A stretch of 64,000 nucleotides of DNA from Maribacter aestuarii (GTDB lineage: Bacteria > Bacteroidota > Bacteroidia > Flavobacteriales > Flavobacteriaceae), in NCBI RefSeq assembly GCF_027474845.2, contig NZ_CP107031.2, forward strand, positions 1,192,501-1,256,500. Reading direction: 5' to 3'. Each line of letters begins with the position of its first letter. Position 1 is the stretch's first letter. The notes below the pieces were generated by a model. The model did not search any database and had not been told where the DNA came from. It worked only from the letters and a program-made list of their open reading frames with translations. A program made the position numbers and the translations under genes. Shown piece by piece: positions 27,748 through 37,107 of the stretch.

Positions 27748-29094
27748 ATGGAACACATCGTCATCATAGGTAACGGAATTTCTGGAGTAACTCTTGCCCG
27801 CCATATCCGAAAACTTTCCGATAAAAAAATCACCATTATTTCCACCGAAACCGACTATTTCTTTTCAAGGACAGCCTTAATGTACGTCTATATGGGGCAT
27901 ATGAAATTTGAGCATACACAACCCTACGAGAATTGGTTTTGGGAAAAAAACAGGATAAATCTTGTAAAAGCATTTGTAGAGAAAGTAGACACCTCCAAAA
28001 AGAGTCTTAAGCTCGCCAGTGGCTCGTCCATTAGCTATGATAAATTGGTCATTGCAACGGGTTCCAAACCCAATAAATTTGGTTGGCCGGGCCAAGATTT
28101 GGATGGCGTGCAGGGACTATATTCCAAACAGGATTTGGATTCTCTTGAAAGAAATGCGCCTAACAAAGAAATTTGCAAGCGGGCCGTAATCGTGGGTGGA
28201 GGTCTTATTGGTATTGAGTTGGCAGAGATGCTGCGCAGTCGGGAAATTCCCGTTACATTCTTGGTACGGGAAACCAGTTTTTGGAACGGGGTACTACCCT
28301 CCGGAGAATCGGCCATGATCAACGAACATATACAGGAACACCATATTGATTTACGATTGGACACCAATCTCAAGGAAATTATAGCAGATGAAAACGGAAG
28401 GGCCAAAGCGGTAATTACAGACAAAGGTGATACCATTGAATGCAACCTTGTTGGTCTTACCGCAGGTGTTACGCCCAACATCGATTTTCTCAAAGAGTCC
28501 GGCATAATACTGGGCAAAGGTGTAAAAGTAAACCGTATGCTAGAAACAAATATCAAGAATGTTTACGCCATAGGTGATTGTGCGGAACAGCATGAAGCCA
28601 TTGGAAACAGAAGACCTATTGAAGCAGTATGGTATACGGGTAGAATGATGGGCGAGGCTTTGGCACAGACCTTATGTGGAAATCCGATGGAATATAATCC
28701 AGGGCACTGGTTCAACTCTGCGAAATTTTTAGATATAGAATACCAAACCTACGGTTGGGTATTTAGCGAGCGTAATATTAAAGACTACGAACAGCATTTT
28801 CATTGGCGACATGCTTCAGAAAAAATCTGTATCACCATTTCCTTTCATAAAGAATCCCGTCTCTTTCTGGGCATCAATAATTTTGGTATTCGTATGCGTC
28901 ATGAAATTTTTGACAAATGGTTGACAGAAAAACGAGATGTAGACCACGTAATGGAATATCTAAGGGACGCCAATTTTGACCCGGAATTCTATGGTCAATA
29001 TGAGCAGGAAATAATCTCCAGGTACAATTCGGAATATGGGAAATCCATAAGCCCAAAAAAGAGAAGCTGGAAACGTATTCTTCAAAGGATTTAA
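27748..29094 (+). CDS. FAD-dependent pyridine-nucleotide oxidoreductase
   Basis: 448 residues. N-terminal FAD-binding Rossmann motif IVIIGNGISGVTLARHI, ATGSKPNKFGWPG, a second nucleotide-binding motif VIVGGGLIGIELAEML (NAD(P)H) and an FAD-binding YAIGDCAE near residue 276. It lacks the CxxxxC redox disulfide of lipoamide dehydrogenases. It resembles nitrite-reductase-like or ferredoxin reductase-type flavoproteins. 29 nt downstream comes a membrane polyferredoxin, so it may pass electrons from NAD(P)H to that iron-sulfur protein. This link is inference from gene order. Confidence 0.82.
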   Translation: MEHIVIIGNGISGVTLARHIRKLSDKKITIISTETDYFFSRTALMYVYMGHMKFEHTQPYENWFWEKNRINLVKAFVEKVDTSKKSLKLASGSSISYDKLVIATGSKPNKFGWPGQDLDGVQGLYSKQDLDSLERNAPNKEICKRAVIVGGGLIGIELAEMLRSREIPVTFLVRETSFWNGVLPSGESAMINEHIQEHHIDLRLDTNLKEIIADENGRAKAVITDKGDTIECNLVGLTAGVTPNIDFLKESGIILGKGVKVNRMLETNIKNVYAIGDCAEQHEAIGNRRPIEAVWYTGRMMGEALAQTLCGNPMEYNPGHWFNSAKFLDIEYQTYGWVFSERNIKDYEQHFHWRHASEKICITISFHKESRLFLGINNFGIRMRHEIFDKWLTEKRDVDHVMEYLRDANFDPEFYGQYEQEIISRYNSEYGKSISPKKRSWKRILQRI

Positions 29095-29123
29095 TAGAAA
29101 CACCAACCTCGAAATTTAACTTT

Positions 29124-30707
29124 ATGAACACAGTAGATAAGAGTATGGCCCTAACGGGAGAACCACCAAAGGCACTTAACGCAGGTCAAAAAATTGCCGT
29201 CTTAATCGGCATGACAGGAATGGGAATCCTAATCCTCAACTTGTTTAATATTGATCTTCCAAATACTGGATTATGGCTTGCCATTTCCTTATTGGCAATA
29301 TTCGTTGGTGTAATCTGGTTTTCAAAAGCGGCCTATGCAGATAAAGAAAAAGGAATCAAAAATGATGGTATTTGGTTTAAATCCATCTCCAGTCGTGGAG
29401 TACTCGCATGGATTGCAGGAATAGCGTTAACAGGGTTTTACATTGTGCTTTATTTTTATCCGGAATATTTGGGACTGGTAAAAGATGGTGAGAATACAGG
29501 AGTCATAGCCTTATTCGACCCTTTGAGCAAACTATTGAGTGGAAATCCGGCAAGCCAGTGGTTTGTTTATGGTACGCTATATACTGTTGCTATCCTGGCA
29601 TTCGGAATTAAGTTCATGTGGAAATATCGGCATAACCGCTACGAAAAAATACGTACCGCAAGTGTCATGTTTTTTCAGACTTCTTTTGCGTTTATCATTC
29701 CGGAAATCATGGCTAGATTAAACGGTGATCTTCCCTATTATGATTTGAAAAACATGTGGCCGTTGAACTACTATAATTTTGAACGTTACCGCATAAATGG
29801 ATTTATAGAGAATGGGAATATAGGATTAGCTATGCTTATTTTCGGCATACTTTCCATTTTTGTAATCTCCCCCATACTTACCTATAAATACGGGAAAAGA
29901 TGGTACTGTTCCTGGGTTTGTGGTTGCGGTGCCTTGGCAGAAACGGCAGGTGATTCTTTTCGTCACCTAAGCGATAAGTCCAAATTTGCATGGAAAGTGG
30001 AGCGTTGGGTGGTACATAGCGTGGTCGTATTTGTGACCTTGATGACTACGGCCGTAATCTATTCTTACTTAGGTAACGATTCGAGTAAATATTGGTTGAC
30101 CAAAAGTACTTTTCTAACCGGAGTAGCATCTATTCTTACCTTGGTTTTTTCTTGGGTAATGTTATTCAAAAGACAGCAACTTCAAAAGGATGCGAAATAC
30201 GGGGCTATAGGATATTTTGTCATTATTGCCGTTCTGATTGGCATGCACTTTTTAAGCGGAGAAGGAAATATATTTCTTTTTAAGTCGGAAAGTCTCCGTA
30301 AATCCTATAGTTTTCTAATCGGGAGTATATTCTCCGGAGTTATCGGAACGGGGTTCTATCCAATATTTGGGAACAGGGTATGGTGTCGGTTTGGGTGTCC
30401 GATGGCTGCTATCTTAGGATTTCAACAGCGTTTGTTCTCTAAATTTAGGATTACCACCAATGGAGGTCAATGCATCTCCTGCGGAAACTGTTCCACCTAC
30501 TGTGAAATGGGGATAGATGTACGCGCCTATGCACAAAAAGGGGAAAATATAGTACGGTCTAGCTGCGTTGGTTGTGGAATTTGTTCAGCTGTTTGTCCAA
30601 GGGGCGTACTTAAACTGGAAAACGGGCCAATAGAAGGGCGCATCAACCCTACCGAGGTTTTGTTGGGTAACGATGTGGACCTTATGAAATTGGTAAACAA
30701 AAAATAA
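29124..30707 (+). CDS. Multi-spanning 4Fe-4S polyferredoxin (NapH/CcoG/NosR-like)
   Basis: 527 residues with about eight hydrophobic membrane segments between residues 25 and 420 and two 4Fe-4S motifs at the C-terminus: CISCGNCSTYCEMGI and CVGCGICSAVCPRG. Cytoplasmic CxxxCxC-type cysteines are also present in WYCSWVCGCGAL and WCRFGCPMA, as in NapH/NosR/CcoG electron-transfer proteins. It likely carries electrons across the membrane, with the upstream flavoprotein as donor. The final electron acceptor is not visible here. The 9-nt gap to the next gene suggests an operon. Confidence 0.8.
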   Translation: MNTVDKSMALTGEPPKALNAGQKIAVLIGMTGMGILILNLFNIDLPNTGLWLAISLLAIFVGVIWFSKAAYADKEKGIKNDGIWFKSISSRGVLAWIAGIALTGFYIVLYFYPEYLGLVKDGENTGVIALFDPLSKLLSGNPASQWFVYGTLYTVAILAFGIKFMWKYRHNRYEKIRTASVMFFQTSFAFIIPEIMARLNGDLPYYDLKNMWPLNYYNFERYRINGFIENGNIGLAMLIFGILSIFVISPILTYKYGKRWYCSWVCGCGALAETAGDSFRHLSDKSKFAWKVERWVVHSVVVFVTLMTTAVIYSYLGNDSSKYWLTKSTFLTGVASILTLVFSWVMLFKRQQLQKDAKYGAIGYFVIIAVLIGMHFLSGEGNIFLFKSESLRKSYSFLIGSIFSGVIGTGFYPIFGNRVWCRFGCPMAAILGFQQRLFSKFRITTNGGQCISCGNCSTYCEMGIDVRAYAQKGENIVRSSCVGCGICSAVCPRGVLKLENGPIEGRINPTEVLLGNDVDLMKLVNKK

Positions 30708-30716
30708 ACAGGTCAA

Positions 30717-31199
30717 ATGAAATTTGTATTGCTCTTTGCCCTATTTCTTCTTCTTGGCTTTACGGTGGTGTCCGAAGAAAAAACCTATGATAAAACGTTC
30801 TATGATAATGGAAAATTAAAATCCGAAGGTTGGTTACGATATAATGTGAAAACTGACTATTGGAAGTATTATCATGAAAATGGCAAGATTTCAAGTCAAG
30901 GTTCATATGTCTACGGAAAAGAAGATGGATATTGGTACTTCTATGACAAAAATCGCATACGAACCAAAGAAGGACACTACGAAGAAGGGGAACAGATAAA
31001 CTGGTGGTTGTACTATGATGCCAAGGGCCAAATTAAACACAAATGCCAGTTGGATATGGGGATTAAAAACGGATACTGTCTAAAATATGAAGATGAGAAA
31101 CTAATATCCGCAGAGAAATATAGCAATGGAGAAAAAATTAAGGAATGGACTAATTTTGGTGCCTTCAGAAAGGAAAACAGTGTATCCGATTTAAAGTAA
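30717..31199 (+). CDS. Exported YwqK/MORN-repeat-like protein
   Basis: 160 residues. Signal peptide MKFVLLFALFLLLGFTVV, then repeated motifs of the YwqK/MORN type: FYDNGKLKSEGW, YYHENGKISSQGSYVYG, FYDKNRIRTKEGHYEEG, YYDAKGQIKHKCQ. Function unknown; such repeats occur in lipoproteins and antitoxin-like proteins, but no toxin partner is adjacent. Its stop overlaps the start of the GT2 gene (TAATG), indicating coupling. Confidence 0.7.
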   Translation: MKFVLLFALFLLLGFTVVSEEKTYDKTFYDNGKLKSEGWLRYNVKTDYWKYYHENGKISSQGSYVYGKEDGYWYFYDKNRIRTKEGHYEEGEQINWWLYYDAKGQIKHKCQLDMGIKNGYCLKYEDEKLISAEKYSNGEKIKEWTNFGAFRKENSVSDLK

Positions 31200-31887
31200 T
31201 GACGGATATAAAAGTAATCATACCCGCATTTAACGAAGCAGATTCTATAGCGGAAGTAATAAAAGATCTCCCAAAATCGGTCTCAGAAATAATAGTTGTT
31301 AACAATAATTCATCTGACCAGACCGTTCGCAATGCAACTAATGCAGGGGCTACCGTACTAAGCGAGAACCGAAAGGGATATGGTTATGCCTGTCTACGTG
31401 GATTAGATTATGTAGCCCAACAATCCAAAGCACCCGATATTATCGTATTTATTGATGGAGACTATTCAGATTATCCAGAAGAGTTGGATAAGGTGGTAGC
31501 CCCCATTTTGGAAAACGATATTGATTTTGTCGTAGGGGCCAGAAAAAAAGTTTGCGGGAAGAGGGGTCTATGACACCGCAACAAGTTTTTGGCAATTGGT
31601 TGGCGACTTTTTTAATGCGTTTATTTTTTGGCGCAAATTTTACGGATTTGGGTCCTTTTAGGGCCATAAAATACGAAAAGCTCAAGGAATTGGAAATGGA
31701 GGATAAAACCTACGGATGGACGGTGGAGATGCAACTCAAAGTTTTGAGAAAAAAAATGACATATACCGAAGTACCAGTACGTTACAAAAAAAGAATTGGT
31801 GTTTCTAAAGTGTCAGGTACGGTAAAAGGTAGTATATTTGCCGGCGTAAAAATATTGGCTTGGATATTCAAATACAGCATTAAATAA
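31199..31887 (+). CDS. GT2 dolichol-phosphate-mannose-synthase-like glycosyltransferase (frame break at A7)
   Basis: The frame breaks after residue 117 at the A7 run 31543-31549. Adding one A joins VGARKK to SLREEGSMTP and restores a 229-residue protein. The N-terminal half has the GT-A motifs VIIPAFNEADSI, VNNNSSDQT, GYGYACLRGLDYV and FIDGDYSDYPEEL; the second half has FGANFTDLGPFRAI and TYGWTVEMQLK, as in polyprenyl-phosphate sugar synthases. It likely transfers a sugar to a polyprenyl phosphate carrier at the inner membrane. The upstream and downstream genes lie at -1 and +1 nt, so it is in the middle of an operon. I favour a consensus indel error over loss of function. Confidence 0.72.
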
Positions 31888-31888
31888 T

Positions 31889-33373
31889 ATGGGACTTACT
31901 ATTGCTTACATCATCATTGCTATTTACAGTATTTCACTGCTATTGATTTTCTTTTATAGCTTGGCACAATTAAATCTTTTGGTCAACTATTTGGGTCAAA
32001 AAAGGCAAAATCAGACGGCCCCAAAATTTAATTTGTTGGACCCTAAGGAAATACCCTTCGTAACCATACAGCTTCCCGTTTACAATGAGGAGTATGTCAT
32101 GGAACGTTTACTGGAAAATATTGCCAAAATAGAATACCCAAAAAGTAAACTGGAGATTCAGGTTTTGGACGACTCTACCGATGATTCCGTTGATGTAACC
32201 GCCACCAGAATTGCGGAACTGCAGGAAACTGGATTGGACATACAGCACATACGCCGCGAAAACCGCATTGGTTTCAAAGCGGGAGCACTTAAAGAAGGCC
32301 TTAAAATTGCCAAAGGGGATTTTATTGCAATTTTTGATGCGGATTTCATGCCATCTTCGGACTGGTTAAAGAAAACGGTCATCTATTTTAAAGATGAGGA
32401 GATTGGTGTGGTACAGACCCGTTGGGGGCATATCAATAGGGAATACTCTACTTTAACAAGAATACAAGCCTTTGCCTTGGATGCCCACTTTACCTTAGAG
32501 CAGGTAGGAAGAAATACCAAAGGACATTTTATCAATTTTAACGGTACGGCCGGAATTTGGAGGAAGGACTGTATCCTGGATGCCGGTAACTGGGAAGGTG
32601 ATACCCTTACTGAAGATTTGGACTTGAGTTATAGGGCCCAGTTGAAAAATTGGAAATTCAAGTATTTGGAAGATGTTGAGACGCCCGCAGAGCTTCCTGT
32701 GGTTATCAGTGCTGCACGTTCACAACAGTTTCGTTGGAACAAGGGTGGTGCGGAAAACTTTAGAAAAACAGTTTGGAGCGTTATCACTGCCAAAAACATT
32801 CCTTTTAAAACTAAATTCCACGGAGTGATGCATTTATTGAACAGCTCCATGTTCCTGTGCGTATTCATAGTGGCGGTGTTAAGTATCCCCTCCTTATATA
32901 TAAAGAATATATACGGTCATATGGATTGGATTTTCTCTTTATTGAGCCTGTTTACCATAAGTACCATAATTCTGTTCGTTTGTTATTGGTTTACTTACAA
33001 GAGTATACAGGGCAGCAGTTTTGATAATTTCGTGGATTATATTAAACTATTTTTCACCTTTTTCTCGGTGGCTTTGGGCTTTTCATTGCACAATTCCATA
33101 GCCGTTTTAGAAGGACATATGGGGAAAAGAAGCGAATTTGTACGCACCCCAAAATTCAATATCAATAGTCTTACTGAAACTTGGAAGGGTAATAAATACT
33201 TGGCCAAAAAATTGTCACCGAACATGATTTTGGAATTTGGTCTAATGGTCTATTTCCTATTTGGCATGTATAGCGCCGTGCCGTTGAACGACTTCGGTTT
33301 GTTCCCGTTCCACTTTATGTTGTTCCTTGGCTTCTCGTTTGTATTTTTCAAATCGTTGACTGCACGGGCATAA
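31889..33373 (+). CDS. Cellulose-synthase-like processive GT2 glycosyltransferase
   Basis: 494 residues. An N-terminal membrane segment, the GT-A domain with QVLDDSTDDS, FDADFMPS (DxD), EDLDLSYRAQL (TED) and QQFRWNKG (QxxRW), then four or so C-terminal membrane segments (LLNSSMFLCVFIVAVLSI onward). This is the full D, DxD, TED, QxxRW set of processive beta-glycan synthases, so it should polymerise or extend a glycan using a nucleotide sugar. No PilZ or BcsB partner is present, so the product is not identified. Terminator follows at 33394. Confidence 0.85.
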   Translation: MGLTIAYIIIAIYSISLLLIFFYSLAQLNLLVNYLGQKRQNQTAPKFNLLDPKEIPFVTIQLPVYNEEYVMERLLENIAKIEYPKSKLEIQVLDDSTDDSVDVTATRIAELQETGLDIQHIRRENRIGFKAGALKEGLKIAKGDFIAIFDADFMPSSDWLKKTVIYFKDEEIGVVQTRWGHINREYSTLTRIQAFALDAHFTLEQVGRNTKGHFINFNGTAGIWRKDCILDAGNWEGDTLTEDLDLSYRAQLKNWKFKYLEDVETPAELPVVISAARSQQFRWNKGGAENFRKTVWSVITAKNIPFKTKFHGVMHLLNSSMFLCVFIVAVLSIPSLYIKNIYGHMDWIFSLLSLFTISTIILFVCYWFTYKSIQGSSFDNFVDYIKLFFTFFSVALGFSLHNSIAVLEGHMGKRSEFVRTPKFNINSLTETWKGNKYLAKKLSPNMILEFGLMVYFLFGMYSAVPLNDFGLFPFHFMLFLGFSFVFFKSLTARA

Positions 33374-33393
33374 GTATAAAACCTAAGAAATTT

Positions 33394-33424
33394 AAAAGGA
33401 TAGTGCAAACCGCTATCCTTTTTT
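33394..33424 (+). terminator. Intrinsic terminator after the glycosyltransferase operon
   Basis: Stem aaaaggatag / ctatcctttt (10 bp, 9-nt loop) followed by more T, 20 nt after the stop at 33373. Confidence 0.75.
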
Positions 33425-33598
33425 CATTTTCCAATGTTAGGGAGGGCCTTTATTTAGTGTCGTACAAAATAAAATCTTGAACCAATCTGCTTAGTGAAAA
33501 CTACACCACTCATCTATTCGATTTTTATTTGCTAAATTAGATACGTTTAGAACCTCAACTATCTATCTGTCAATTGTTAGCATATCTTGAAATAGGAA

Positions 33599-33967
33599 AT
33601 GAAAGTAACTCCAGAACATAACGAACGTGTCGCTAAATTAACATTTGCTTCGGTTTATCCACATTACATTACCAAAGTGGAGAAAAAAGGCAGAACAAAG
33701 GAAGAACTTCATCAAGTAATTGAATGGTTGACAGGGTTTGATGAGAAGAGACTACAGACTCTTATAAACGAGAAAGTCACGTTCAAAACTTTCTTCGAAA
33801 AGGCGCAATTGAACCCGAATGCACATTTAATTACAGGTGTAATATGTGGGTATCGAATTGAGGAGATTGACAATATGCTGACCAGGCAGGCCAGATATCT
33901 CGACAAATTGGTAGATGAATTAGCCAGAGGACGGAAAATGGAGAAGATTTTGAGGAAAGCAAAATGA
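33599..33967 (+). CDS. DUF2200 protein
   Basis: 122 residues, cytoplasmic, with the DUF2200 features FASVYPHYITKVEKKGRTKEE, IEWLTGFDEK and CGYRIEEIDN. Length and sequence match this family of small uncharacterised proteins found in many bacteria. Isolated between a terminator and the ureohydrolase gene. No function can be read from it. Confidence 0.8.
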   Translation: MKVTPEHNERVAKLTFASVYPHYITKVEKKGRTKEELHQVIEWLTGFDEKRLQTLINEKVTFKTFFEKAQLNPNAHLITGVICGYRIEEIDNMLTRQARYLDKLVDELARGRKMEKILRKAK

Positions 33968-34072
33968 TGAATGCAACAAAGTGGCCTTAAATAGCACGTA
34001 GTTGTTCACTTATTCTAATCCATTTATCAGGGCTATCCAGAGATTGTTATCTTGCTGAAAAAACCAGCACCA

Positions 34073-34855
34073 ATGGCAAAAATAAACCTTCAGGGTATCC
34101 AATGGGATGCCAAATCGTCGTTCCAAAAGGGGCCCGCCAAAGCACCGGCTCTAATCCGAAAAGCCCTGTACAACGACTCCATGAACTTATATGTAGAAAA
34201 CGGCTTTTCAATTGGAAAAGATATCTTAACTGACAAAGGGGACTTTGAAATCAATGATTATTTTGACATTGAGAAAATAACCCGTAACCATCTCGACAAT
34301 GGGACAAAACTGCTATCCCTAGGCGGAGATCATTCCGTTACCTTCCCCATTATAAAGGCATTTCATGAGCATTATCCAAAACTCGATATTCTTCATATTG
34401 ATGCCCATGCGGATTTGTATCACGAATATGAAGGTGATTCTTACTCCCACGCCTGCCCTTTTGCCCGTATTATGGAGAACGGTTTTGCCGTAAAGTTGGT
34501 ACAGGTAGGTATTCGCACTTTAAATCCACACCAAACGGCCCAAGCAAAAAAATATGATGTGGACATTCATGAAATGAAAGGTTTGGACTTAGGGTCTATT
34601 CCAAAATTTAATAATCCCTTGTACATCTCTTTGGACATGGATGGTTTTGATCCCGCTTTTGCACCTGGCGTTTCCCATCATGAACCGGGCGGACTATCTT
34701 CTAGGCAAGTATTGGATTTGATACAAAGCATAAATACGACTGTTGTAGGAGCTGACATTGTAGAATATAATCCCGAAAGGGATTTTCAGGATATGACGGC
34801 CTACCTAGCGGCTAAAATGATGAAAGAGCTGATAGGTAAAATGCTGGAGCATTAA
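34073..34855 (+). CDS. Ureohydrolase family protein (arginase/agmatinase-like)
   Basis: 260 residues from ATG 34073; a TTG at 34052 is in frame but unlikely. Manganese-binding motifs of the family are SLGGDHSVTF, HIDAHADLYHE and SLDMDGFDPAFAPG, with all Asp and His ligands present. It hydrolyses a guanidino compound to urea: arginase, agmatinase or formiminoglutamase cannot be told apart safely, although DPAFAPG is common in arginases. It lies about 1.6 kb before the arginine operon but in a separate unit. Confidence 0.8.
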   Translation: MAKINLQGIQWDAKSSFQKGPAKAPALIRKALYNDSMNLYVENGFSIGKDILTDKGDFEINDYFDIEKITRNHLDNGTKLLSLGGDHSVTFPIIKAFHEHYPKLDILHIDAHADLYHEYEGDSYSHACPFARIMENGFAVKLVQVGIRTLNPHQTAQAKKYDVDIHEMKGLDLGSIPKFNNPLYISLDMDGFDPAFAPGVSHHEPGGLSSRQVLDLIQSINTTVVGADIVEYNPERDFQDMTAYLAAKMMKELIGKMLEH

Positions 34856-34910
34856 ATTGCGTTCCAATAAAAACCACTAAATTAGTTCGTACAAGCCAAC
34901 CAAAACACAA

Positions 34911-36277
34911 ATGCCCAAAAGACTAGCGACATACCTCAAATTGCATAAGGTATCTCTTTTCTTGGCACTGTTGAGTATCGTGTTCTACTACACCTTTGCC
35001 TATCATCTAGAACGTACGGATTTTGTAAGATTGATAAGCCTCTATGCCGCACTTTTTTTTCTTTGCTACAAGCTTATCCAATTCGAAAAATGGAACTATA
35101 AATTTCTACTGGGAATTGGTATACTTTTTAGATTGACATTCCTCTTAGTAGAACCCAATCTTTCGCAGGATTATTTTCGATTTATTTGGGACGGACACCT
35201 GGTCAGTAATTTTATGAATCCCTATTTAAATGCACCGGACCAATTAATTTCTCAAAGCAATTTGGTTATTGCCAACGCAAAGGAACTTTACGATGGCATG
35301 GGCAGTTTAAGTGCGCGGCATTTCAGCAATTATCCTCCATTAAACCAATTTGCTTTTGCCTTAGCAGCCGTTTTGGGCGGTAAAAGTATCCTTGGTTCTG
35401 TAATTGCCATGAGAGGTATTCTCATTTTTGCGGACGTCGGTATTTTTTATTTTGGAAGAATATTATTAAAAAACCTTAACCGCTCCCCTCACCATATCTT
35501 TTGGTATTTTTTAAATCCATTGATTATCATTGAACTTACAGGAAACCTGCATTTTGAAGGGCTCATGCTTTTCTTTTTTGTTTGGGCAATGTATTTGATT
35601 TCTGTCAACAAATGGCAATGGGCTGGATTGGTATATGCCTGTTCCATTGCCGTCAAATTAGTTCCTTTGCTTTTCCTACCATTATTCTTAAAACACTTAG
35701 GCTTTAAAAAGAGTATCCTTTTTTTCTCATCGTGGGCGGGACTTGTTTGCTTCTTTTTCTACCCTTTTATTCGCCGGAGTTTATCGATAATTACTCACAA
35801 ACAATAGGACTCTGGTTCTCCAATTTTGAATTCAATGCTGGAATATGGAACGGCATTAAATACATTGGAATACAGTTTGATGCAAAACCTTGGGAGTTAA
35901 TCAAGACTTATGGAAAAATTACGCCTATACTAACCATTTTAATGGTGCTCTTATTTACACTCTTGCGTAAAAACCAAAAACTTTCCACGCTAATAACATC
36001 GATGCTATGGATTCTCACATTATATTATTTTATGTCAACTACCGTGCATCCGTGGTACATAATCTTCTTAGTTGCAATGGCTATTTTCACTGAATATAGA
36101 TATGCCCTCCTATGGTCCGTAGTAGTAGTTCTAAGTTATTTCGCATACTCAAAAACTGATTTTGAAGAAAATCTCTGGTTGCTCACCATTGAATATTTGA
36201 CAATATATGCCTATATACTGTACGAAATTACTACGGTCCATGGCAAAAAACTGTTATTTCGCAAAAACCGGACTTGA
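34911..36277 (+). CDS. Multi-spanning glycosyltransferase (mannosyltransferase-like, frame break at T7)
   Basis: The first frame ends at 35807 and the second runs from about 35732 to 36277. One added T in the T7 run 35719-35725 joins them (ILFFLIVGGTCLLLFLP, then FYSPEF) for 455 residues with ten or more membrane segments. The family looks like GT-C mannosyltransferases or DUF2029-type: FRLTFLLVEPNLSQDYFRF with an early acidic loop (QDYFRFIWDG), then NPYLNAPD, and FWYFLNPLIIIELTGNLHFEG. It would use polyprenyl-phosphate sugar, perhaps made by the GT2 enzyme at 31199. I read the break as an error in the sequence. Confidence 0.65.
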
Positions 36278-36302
36278 AATTATGATAATTCGATTTTATT
36301 TG

Positions 36303-36310
36303 TACATTTG
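36303..36310 (+). promoter_or_regulatory. Possible -7 box before the arginine leader
   Basis: TACATTTG matches TAnnTTTG and lies 7 nt before the leader ATG at 36318. Transcription would then start at or near that ATG, which would make the leader mRNA almost leaderless; this weakens the call. No -33 box at standard spacing. Confidence 0.35.
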
Positions 36311-36317
36311 ATTCACA

Positions 36318-36401
36318 ATGAACGGACAAAACCACATATTCACTTCTAAGAGCAAGACTGCTCTTGTTCGTCCTTTTGCCCCCAGTCGTCGTCGCCCGTA
36401 A
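36318..36401 (+). CDS. Arginine-rich leader peptide of the arginine operon
   Basis: A 27-codon frame beginning MNGQNHIF and ending PFAPSRRRP, with four Arg codons (cgt at 36369; cgt, cgt, cgc at 36387-36395) in the last third. It lies 88 nt before the first structural gene (GNAT) of an arginine operon and overlaps a predicted hairpin. Runs of the end-product amino acid codon in a short leader are the hallmark of ribosome-mediated attenuation. This peptide was not noted by general gene finders because of its length. The call is inference from sequence and position; there is no experimental support in the window. Confidence 0.6.
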   Translation: MNGQNHIFTSKSKTALVRPFAPSRRRP

Positions 36402-36440
36402 GGGTATGACATATTTTTGGAAATAGGTGAGTCCATTTCC
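36348..36440 (+). promoter_or_regulatory. Candidate attenuator hairpins of the arginine operon
   Basis: Hairpin 1: aagagca (36348-36354) with tgctctt (36359-36365), 7 bp and a 4-nt loop, inside the leader frame. Hairpin 2: ggaaat (36419-36424) with atttcc (36435-36440), 18 nt after the leader stop, followed within 60 nt by T-rich stretches (ttctttttt at 36458-36466). Ribosome stalling at the Arg codons (36387-36395) would lie between them. Hairpin 2 is short for a terminator, so the mechanism could also be anti-termination or translational. Not proven. Confidence 0.4.
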
Positions 36441-36489
36441 GCAGAACCATTAGAATTTTCTTTTTTATACTTTTTTTAAATCATCAACA

Positions 36490-37107
36490 ATGAAACTTGT
36501 TGTTGCCAACGAATCACATTTTAAATATGCGCAGGACATTTGCGATACCATTGGAGAATCGGCAAAGGTCCGTGGCACCGGTATTGCAAAACGAACACCC
36601 GAATATATACAGAAGAAACTGCAGAACGGTAACGCTATAATTGCTTTGGATGGGGAAACATTTGCTGGCTTTTGTTATATAGAAGTTTGGGGACATGAAA
36701 AATTCGTTGCGAACTCTGGACTCATTGTACATCCAGATTATAGGGGACAAGGACTTGCCAAGAAAATTAAACAGCGGATTTTTGATTTAAGTAGGGAGAA
36801 ATTTCCAAATGCCAAAATATTTGGAATTACCACTGGACTTGCCGTGATGAAAATCAATTATGAATTGGGCTATAAACCAGTAACTTTTTCTGAGCTTACC
36901 GATGATCCTGAATTTTGGAAAGGCTGCCAGACCTGCAAAAATTTTGATATCCTTACCAGGACAGAACAAAAAATGTGCCTCTGTACGGGCATGTTGCATG
37001 ACCCGAACTTAAAGCCAGAAATAAAAAAGGATAAGGTAAACGGGAAAGCCTTTACTAGATTAAAAAGCATCAAGGAACAATTATTCCTAAAAAAGAAAAC
37101 CAAATGA
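36490..37107 (+). CDS. GNAT acyltransferase, possible first enzyme of arginine synthesis
   Basis: 205 residues. GNAT fold with GETFAGFCYIEVWG, SGLIVHPDYRGQGLAKKIKQ (acetyl-CoA-binding R/QxxGxG/A) and FGITTGLAVMKINYELGY. The C-terminal about 60 residues hold CQTCKNF and MCLCTG (CxxC-x13-CxC), a possible zinc or Fe-S site unlike normal GNATs. It heads the arginine operon and overlaps argG by 4 nt. No other argA or argJ is seen here, so it may make N-acetyl- or N-succinylglutamate. That role is inference from position. Confidence 0.7.
   Translation: MKLVVANESHFKYAQDICDTIGESAKVRGTGIAKRTPEYIQKKLQNGNAIIALDGETFAGFCYIEVWGHEKFVANSGLIVHPDYRGQGLAKKIKQRIFDLSREKFPNAKIFGITTGLAVMKINYELGYKPVTFSELTDDPEFWKGCQTCKNFDILTRTEQKMCLCTGMLHDPNLKPEIKKDKVNGKAFTRLKSIKEQLFLKKKTK

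Noticed and set aside
33394..33424. Riboswitch or small RNA before the DUF2200 gene
   Set aside because: The stem with flanking A and T tracts is a simple intrinsic terminator of the preceding operon.
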